From NCBI GenBank assembly GCA_035578905.1, contig JAQJVL010000575.1, positions 413,001-477,000 on the forward strand: a stretch of DNA of 64,000 nt, read 5' to 3'. A model generated the notes under the pieces. The model saw only the letters and a list, made by a program, of their open reading frames with translations. It was not told the origin of the DNA and ran no database searches. The stretch comes from Stictocephala bisonia (lineage: Eukaryota; Arthropoda; Insecta; Hemiptera; Membracidae). The position numbers and the translations under genes are program-made. Shown here one piece after another: positions 46,801 through 55,800 of the stretch (position 1 is its first letter; each line of letters opens with the position of its first letter).

Positions 46801-49800
46801 GACCAAAATCCCGCCCGGAATTTTCTTACTTTTGGAAATATTAAATTGTGGGGTTTGGGGGGTTTTTAAAACTGTATGCCCCTATCCTTTTGGGTTTCTC
46901 CCGAGTTGAATTTCCAAAATTGGAAAAAAACCAATGATGGAACGTAAGTATTTTGTAATAAGTTAAAAATTATTTAGTAAGTATTTTTTGGAGAACTAGT
47001 GGCTGAGTGGTCTAAAGCGTCTGGACATGTAAACTGGTTTTTTTTTGGAAAAATAGTGTAAGGGTTTTAAAATTCATGACCTTGACCTTTTTTTAAAAAA
47101 CCCTTTGAACGTTTTAATAGGGCGCCTAAAGGCGCATAAAAGGGGGAAAAAATTTCCCCCTAAAATTTTCCAAAAAAAAACGGGGGGTTTTGAATATATA
47201 AAAAAAAACATTTGGTTAAAATCAAAAAAGAAATCAAAAAATTTCTACTTTCTTTTTTCCCCCTATGGTTTTTTTAAAAAAAAAAAATTGAATGCATTAT
47301 CCCTAAATGGGGTGAATAAATTAAAAAACAAACGTAAGGTTATTTGCGGTGGGGGCCATTTTTTTTCCCCCCCAATATAATTAAGTGGAAACGTTTTTTT
47401 TAAAAACAAAAAAAAAAATTTTATCCTTCTTTTATACCCCCGGGGCCTAGGGCATTTTTTTCGTGTGTGGGTCTGCAGTGTAAAATAATATAATTCAAAT
47501 AAAAAACTCTTAAATTAGAAATTTTATTTAAAAATACTGTATGTGTATTATTTATAGATAAATTTTTGCAATTTGAGAAAATTTCCTTTTAGTTTTCTTG
47601 TAAAATTTTTTTATTATAAAACCCTAAACCCAAAAATTGTAATTTGCCCGTTTTTTTTATTTGGTTTTTTTCCCCGTTTTTTTTTAGGTTTCTTTTGCAA
47701 AAAAACCAAATTTAGGCAAATAATTTATTTGTGAAATATTTAATTTCAATTTTAAATTTATTATTTTAAAATTTTGGATAAAATTTTTAAAATAATAAAA
47801 AAAGATAAATCCGTAAATAGTAACTTTTTTGTAAATTTGTATACAAAAAAATTTTTTTCTTTGAATCTTTTATTTATTTAAACCAAATTTTTAGGGGGGC
47901 AACCCCCCTGCATGCCCCTTCCCCCCCCCCCCCCCCATGCCCCCCCCCCCAAAAACCCGTCCACTCACTGCCCCTCGTTGGAAAAAACCCCCAAGGGGCC
48001 CCGGGGACTTTTTTGACAAAAAAACAAATTTGTAGGTAAAAATGAATTTTACCTTTAAAAATTTAAAATTAAATTTTTTTCCCGTATTTTCCCTTCCAAC
48101 CAATTTTCTTGCTTTTCCACCTATTTTTTTAGTATAAAAACAACCAATGAAATTTAAAAAATTTTTATTTAAACCCTTTTTCAAAACCCCTTTCCCCGAT
48201 TTTGTTTTTGTTTAAAAAACGGGATGATTTTAAATTAAAATTAAAAAAAAATGTAAAGTTTGATTACCAAAAAAAATTTTAAAAAAAAACCGAAGTCCAG
48301 TAGAGGGGGGTAGCCTAAAATCCCCCAAAGTTAAAAATAAAAAAAACCCCATTTTTTTTTCCTTGCAAGCCCCCCCCCTTGCTTTTAAAAAAAAAAAATT
48401 AAAAGAAAAAAGAAAAAAAACTTTAAAAGTTCCCTTCCAACCTTACTTTAAACAAAACACCCATTTTTTTACCCTTTCCCCCCCAAAAAGGCCCTTGGTT
48501 TTTTAAAAAAAACCCTTTTTATTTTTTTTTTTAAAATTTTTTAATAAAAATTTTTTGAAAAAAAAAAAACTGTTTCTTTTTTAAAAACATTTTAAAACCT
48601 TTTCCCTTTCCCCTGTTTTTTTCTTATGAGCAAAAAATGGGACTTTGAAGGTTTTTTTCCCCGGGCCCCTTTAGGGGAGGAAATACTGAAAAATTAAGGA
48701 AACCCTTTTTGGGAAAAACTACGAAAAAGAGGTAAATTGGGGGTTTAAACCTCCCAAATGTTTTAAAAAATTGGGTTTAAGAAAAAAAGGAGGAGGGTTT
48801 CTTTGGGGGCCAAAAAAAAAAGCTTCCCGTATTGTATATAAAGGGGGTTTATTTGGGCATTGGGCCTTTTTTTTGTAGCAATAAAAGAAAAATAAAAATA
48901 AAAATTTTAATTTTTTTTCCCCTTTTCCCTTTTCTTTTTTATTTGTTTAAAAAAATTAGATAAAAAAAAAATTTAAATTTAAAAAAAAAAGTTATTAATT
49001 AAAATATTATAAAAATTTTTGTACAAAATTTAAAAAGTGGAAAAAAATGAGGGAAAAATTTTTCAAACAAAAATAACAAATTTTAAACCCCATACTGTAC
49101 AAAAAGGTTTTTTTTTTTTTTTTTCCCCCCCTGGTCTGTTGGGGAAAAATTCCTTAAAAAAACCGATCAATAAAAAAAAAAAGGCCCCCCCAAATTTTGG
49201 GGGTTTGGGGGAAAAAAGGGGAAAAGGCGGGGAAAAAAAGCAAAAAAAAGCAAAAAACCCCCCTCCCCCCCTTTGAAAAAAAAAAGAAAATCAGGGAGGA
49301 AAAATACCTTTTTCCTTTTAAAAGAATTTTTTTATTCCCCAAAAAACCAAAATAAAAGAGAAACCATAAAAGGGTTTCCCAATTTTGAGAAATTTTTTTT
49401 AAAATTTTTTTTTCTCTTTCCAAAAACTAATTTACTACGTATGTTTTGAACACCCCGGTCGGGTTTTTTTTTTTTTTCCCCCCCCCCAAATTTGTTTCCC
49501 CCCCCAAAAATTTTTCCCAACCCGGAAATTAAAAAATTTTTTCCAGTTTTGGTTTTTTTTTAGTATAACCCGATTATTAAAAAGTTTTTTTTAAAATTTT
49601 CTTCCCCTTTGGCCTTTTTAAAACTTTAAAATTTTAATCGTTGTAAAAAAATTTTTTGATAAACCCCCGATAATTTTTTTAAAAACGCAAAACCAAATTC
49701 CCCTTTCCCCCCCTTTTTCCTTTTTTTGAACAAGGGGTTTTGAATAGCCTGGCCCCCAAACAAACTTGATTGTGGGGTTTTTTTTTTTTTTTTTAAAACC

Positions 49801-52800
49801 CCCCACATTTTATGATATTGAGACTATTAATTCTTTAAATTTTGTATTATTTTTTTTGAGAACTTTTTTTTTTTAATTTAAAAAGAAAGTTTTTTTTTTA
49901 AAAAAAGCATGAAATTTTGGGAAGGTTTTTTTTTAATTTGGTGGGGACAAGTTTGAAAATTTAAAATATTTTCTTTTAATTTTTTATATTTTTTTTTTTT
50001 TTTGTTTTTTTATTTTGTTTTTTTTTGGAAATTTTCTTTTTAAATTCCATTTATAAAATTTTGCCCCCAAAAAACCAAAGTTTTCCCCTTGAAAAATTTT
50101 TGCCCCCCCCCCTCCCTAAACCCCCCCGGCCCTTGCCCCCCTTTAACCCTTCCTCCCCCGTTGTTTTTGCCCCCCCAAACCCTCCCCCCAAAAAACAGCA
50201 ATATAAAAAGGGTCAGGGGCCTGGGGTGGCCGGTTCTTTTTTTTTTGTCTAGAAAATCCTATATGTTTTTCTTTAAAAAGGGGGCGAAGGTTTTTAAAAG
50301 GGGGGGGGGTGCCATCATGTTTGTGTTAGTAGAAATGAACCCCGAAAATTTTCAACCCAAAGAAAAACCAAATCAGGGCCAAAACTTTTTTAAATTTTTT
50401 TTTTAAATGTTTTTTTTTAATAAAAGGAGGGGGGGGTCAACCGGGGTTTCCCCCCAAAACCCTTTTTGCCCTTTCCCGGCTATTACCCTTTAAACCCCTT
50501 TTTCCCCGACCAGGGTTTAAGGGGGCGAACCGTTCCGAAAATTTAACCCGTTTAAAATCCTTTTTTGTTTTTACCCGGTTAAACCCGCCTACTCTTCCCC
50601 CCCCAAAAACGGGGTTATTTTCCCAAAATAAAAAAAAAAAGGGGAAAGTTTAAAACTTTTGGCCACCCGGTTTCCCAAAAAGAAAAGGGTTACCCGGCCT
50701 TTGAAATAATTTAAATTTTAAATTAATTTAAAAATAACCCAAAACCTTAGGAAAAAAAATTTTAAACACTAGACATGTTTTTTTGGGGGTTTGAAAAAAT
50801 TTGGGGGAAAATCCCCCCCCCTTTTTTGGGGGGGGTCTCCCCGGGGGTACAAAGGGGTTAAATTTCCCCCCTTTTCCCCCCTTTATCAAAATCCCACTTT
50901 GGGCCCCCGGGTTTGGAAATTTTGGGGGATGGGAGGCCCCGGGGTTTCGAGGAAAATAATTTTATTTTTTAAAAAAATTTTTTTCAAAAATTTTTAAAAA
51001 TTTAAAAACCCCCACTTTCGTTTAAACCCCCCCTGGGGAACTTTTTTTAAGGAAAGTTTTGGAATCCTTTCCGTTTTTGCCAAAAGGGAAAACCAAAAAC
51101 TTTTTTTCAAATTTTTAAATCAAAAACTTTCTTTCGGAGAAACTAATTTTTTGGAAAAATTTTTAAAAATTTTTAAAAAAAATTATTTTAATTAAAACCC
51201 AATTTTCCGGGTTTCAACCGGGGGAAATTTTTTTAACAAGGAAACGGTCTTATCCGTTCAAATTTGGGCCCCTTTTAATAAAAAATTTAAACACTTACTA
51301 ATAGAAAACTATTTTTCAATTTTTTAAAGTTTTAAAAAACTTATTTTTCATACCCTTTTTTGAAATTTTAAAAATGGAAGAATGAAAGGTTTTGTTAAAA
51401 AAGCGGAAAAAAAACCCCTTCCTTTTGAAAACCCATTTGCAAAATTTTTAAGTTATAATTTTTTCTTTTGGGGACAAAATTGAAGTTTAAATTTGGGAAA
51501 ATGCAAAGGGGGTGTAAGGATTTTTTGGCCAAAGGTGCCCTTTATTTCCTTCCCCATTTGTTAGATTTTAAACCCCCCCCAAAGGGGTTTTTTCCCCTTG
51601 GCCCCTTTTTACAAAAAAAAAACAACTAAATCTTGTTTAAAAGGAAATTTTTTTTTAATATTATTCGGTTTCATAAAATTAATAAACAAAAGGGAAAAAT
51701 TCCCAAGAAATTTTTCCCAAATAAATACATTTTCAAAAAATTTTTTTAAAAAAAAAAAAGATTTTTCTAGTTTAAAAAAAAAAAATTTGTGCCAAAACTG
51801 TGACCAGCTGATTTATGTGTATATCCAAATCATATGCTGTAAGTTTATTACTGTGACAAGATGATTGTTAATTTATGAAAACATCTTTAAGTTTCTTTAT
51901 GTCTGATGAAATAAGCCACAGCAGAGCATAATAATAATAGTCTAATTAGTATCATAATAATAAAGTATATACTGAAGTATATATATTCTTCAGTTGTTAA
52001 GAAAAGAGTTATTTTGTAAGTAAAGCTATAAATAAATGATTATAACACTTAAAAAAAAGAAGAAACTACCAAAGAGCATGATTCTCATAAAATTGTGTAT
52101 TTTAGAGTTACACTCTAATTATTTTAATGTATACTATGTTATTTTATTTATAGTAGTCAATATAATAATTGACACTAATCTAATTTCATAAATTAATATA
52201 ATCACAGTAATGTTTGTTTTTATTAATTTAAGAACATGAAAAAGGGAGTGGTAAAATAAGATAAATAATACGCAAATTAAAGGATTAAAAGATAATAAAA
52301 TCCCAAATAAATCATTTTCAAAATATTTAAATATTTTTTGTAACTTTATTTTCAGTTTTATGAGAATTTATTTTTTTATTTCAACGAAATAACAAATTTC
52401 AACAGACAGTTTCATAACAACACTTAGTAAAGTTAATTTTATATGCTTGTCATGAAAAATTAATTCTTAATAAAAAGACATCCAAAACTGATATTAATCA
52501 ACTTTAAACTATGTATTTTCTAAATTGCAATGTATCTGTTGCACACATTTCCAATTGCTAACCCAAATAAATCTTTCAATGATAGTATGACTCACTGATT
52601 AACCAACTGATAAAATATTGCCATTTTCTCTTTCCAGATGTATTGATACTTCCTGCCTGCCAGTATGCCGAAATTTGAAGTATCGTAAAACTGAATGCAG
52701 AAGTGTTGTGACAGCTGATATTAAGTGTTTAAATATTGCCCTCATAAAAATAACATGGTAGTTTTAGATACCGTGGACACTGAATCCTGAAGCAAGTTCC

Positions 52801-55800
52801 AAGGATTAAATAGCATTTAGCCTCACGCATGTATAGAATAAAAAAACAATCATTAATGAAGGTATTATCGTTTCCTTGAAACACAAACAATGAGAGACAG
52901 CAATTAAAATAAAGGACTTATGGAAATCAATTCTTACTCAACATAAGTGATTTACTGTCGGCGCAGAAATGGCTGTTCAAACGAGTTTAAAGATTGGTTT
53001 TGAAGGAACTAAGAGACCTATGAAAGACCTAATCACACCATTATTTTCCTTGTTTGATTTTATGTTATGACATGTACATTTTAAAGTTTTATTATAAGTT
53101 TTAATAATTTTTATTCTAGCTAGAACTAAAAAAGTACTGGAATTTCAACTAGTTTTCACTGCACATCAAATTTACACTGTTATTACTAAAAAAAACCTGT
53201 TATGTATAGAATTTATATTTTAATATCTAGTTGATAGGAATGTTTTCTATAATTTTTATACATTTTAGAACTTTAACTTTTTGCGAAAAAAAGTTCTTAT
53301 CAATTCCCTGAAACATTGTTTTCTTGGCTTCTAGTGGTCGTAAAATGAATTATTTGGTCTTGTAATCCTTAATACAATACATTACTTTCATATGTTTAAG
53401 TAAATACAGTGATTTTATATTGATTTAAATCAATATAAAATTATTGTAAATCAATTTAAATCAATATAAAACCACTTAATTTACTTACACACATGAAAGT
53501 AATGTATCCTAACTCTAGATGTCATAGGATTACAAGAAAGTAATTAATTTTACAATCTCTAGAAGCCACGAAAATATTGTTTAAGGCAATTGATAAGAAC
53601 TTTTTATCAAAAAGTTAAAATTATAACATTTATAAAACTTATAGAAAACATTCCTATCTACCAGGCATTACAAATTTTTTTTTATTTATTCATAAGACGC
53701 CGATCATCAAGATATGGGCGAATATGGATTTCGAATGAGTGTGATAAGTGTAGATGAGCGAATGTAGTTATTGTTACAAACTAAGGCCGACTATTCTTTA
53801 GAAAGTGTCACATTAATTAATATCCCAATGACAAATGAACAGCCGGTGATTATCAGCTGATGCTTCTCAAAATGTATTGACTCAGATTGGGATCAAACGG
53901 AGAACCTGTAGCAAATGAAGCTGGGATTGAACCAACTACGCTACCGACTGATTCACTTTTAATATCACTTATTCCTCTAAATAATTCATAAAAATTTTTT
54001 TGTAGTTCATATCATTAAACTAATAAAAATATTACATATATATAATAATATAATCAGAAAAGCTATGAATTTTACAGACTTTTGTAAACTGCAGTTGTAT
54101 TCCGAACTTCACTGCTGAAGAATCATTTTGTCCTGTTGAGTGTCAGACGAACCTTACAATTTTCCTCACCATATACTGTCTAATAAGTTTTCTTTCATCA
54201 ACAAGTCATGCTGGTTTAGCTATCATACAATTCAGGTATACACATTTATTTTATTATTTTATGTTTTTGCTTCAATAATACTATACACTTCAGTATATTT
54301 CAGTAGTATGCTTCAGATATATAAATTCACTTAATTTTTAAACAGTCGTTTAAAGCCATTTAGAAAATTTTGTGTTAAGTTTATGTTAGCTGTTTTGTTA
54401 TGTGTTCTAAACATATTTGAGAAAAATAATAATACAAATGTCATTCAATTTAAGTTTTAACATGATTGTTAAATCTACCACCTACCGACCACCCACCCCA
54501 CCTGCCTAGATTTGCAATGTTTTGATAAAATATGGAACATAGGTAGACTAACAGCGCATATAAAAAAAAATCCCCCTTGCCCTCCGGACCCCCAAAACCC
54601 ACCCACCCACCTTAATTTATCATTTCCTAGCTTCCTAACGCTAGAGATACAGATAAAACGCCACTACTGACCATGATAATTTGTTATTGGACATTTGAAA
54701 AAGTACGGAACCACCCAAACATCTATACACGTACAGTGATATTCACCCACCCACCCGCCCATACACGTACAGTGGTATTGACCCACCCACCCAACCATAC
54801 ACGTACAATGGCATTAACCCACCTGCCCACCCATACACGTACAGTGATATTCACCCACCCACCCGCCCATACACGTACAATGGTATTCACCCACCCGCCC
54901 ACCCATACACGTAAAATGATATTCTTTTTTTTATACGTCATTAAAAGTGCAACTTTTTATATAAAAATTAGCTAGATATATTGATGCATGCTATTTGTAT
55001 GGTGCCAAAGTTGTATTTGAAGAAACTAAAATCCACTATATTAGCTGGTGTTATTGAGGCGTTGAGGAATTATTTAATTTATTTATCAATTAGTTATATA
55101 TATATTTCATTCCGTAAGCAAATCCCCATGAAATTTCTTGTCCTAGGAAAAAGAAAAGATAACTTGGTTATATTCATTTTAAAGCTCAAAGTCCAAGAAT
55201 TGTTGGAAAAATATCTTAAATGTAAAGAATAACCTGATATCTGCTCCATTGGGCCTTAAAGATACAACAAATTAATATCTCTAGAGTGATTTCATTAATA
55301 CATAAAACAGCTTTTCATGCTTCAATGATTATACAGGTGTAATAATTGTGTACTTTTTTTTATTTTCTACTATATTTGTTAGGTGAAGAAAGAATGTACC
55401 GGTATCACTCAAAACAAATTTAAAAAAAGTTTGTCTAAAAATCCATTTTAGAGATCCCCGAACCCAAAAAAGTTCTTAAAAAAACAAACATTTTGGTGTC
55501 TGTCCATATGTGTTCCTGTGCACTTAGCTAGAGAACAAACGGTTGGATCGATTTTTTTGAAATTTGGTATGTAGGTGTATTTAGCCAATATCTCCAGACA
55601 ACTTTTTCTCTTTTTTAAAATTTTATGGGCAAAAAAATAAAAAACTGGAACTTTCTCAAAAACGGCCTTAAAGATTTTGATTACATTTTCAAGAAAGACG
55701 TGAACTACAATTTTATATATTTTAGTAAAAAACGCGTGTCCGTAACTTTAATAGTTTTTGTGTTATAACATTTTTTTATGGGCAACAACATTAAAAAATG

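Noticed and set aside
49037..50406. Frames of 60-105 codons with Pro/Phe/Gly/Lys runs
   Set aside because: Same artefact; overlapping on both strands with no motif.
54673..54975. 100-codon frame with a 12-residue repeat
   Set aside because: It follows from a 36-bp minisatellite being a multiple of three; the flanks are intronic.
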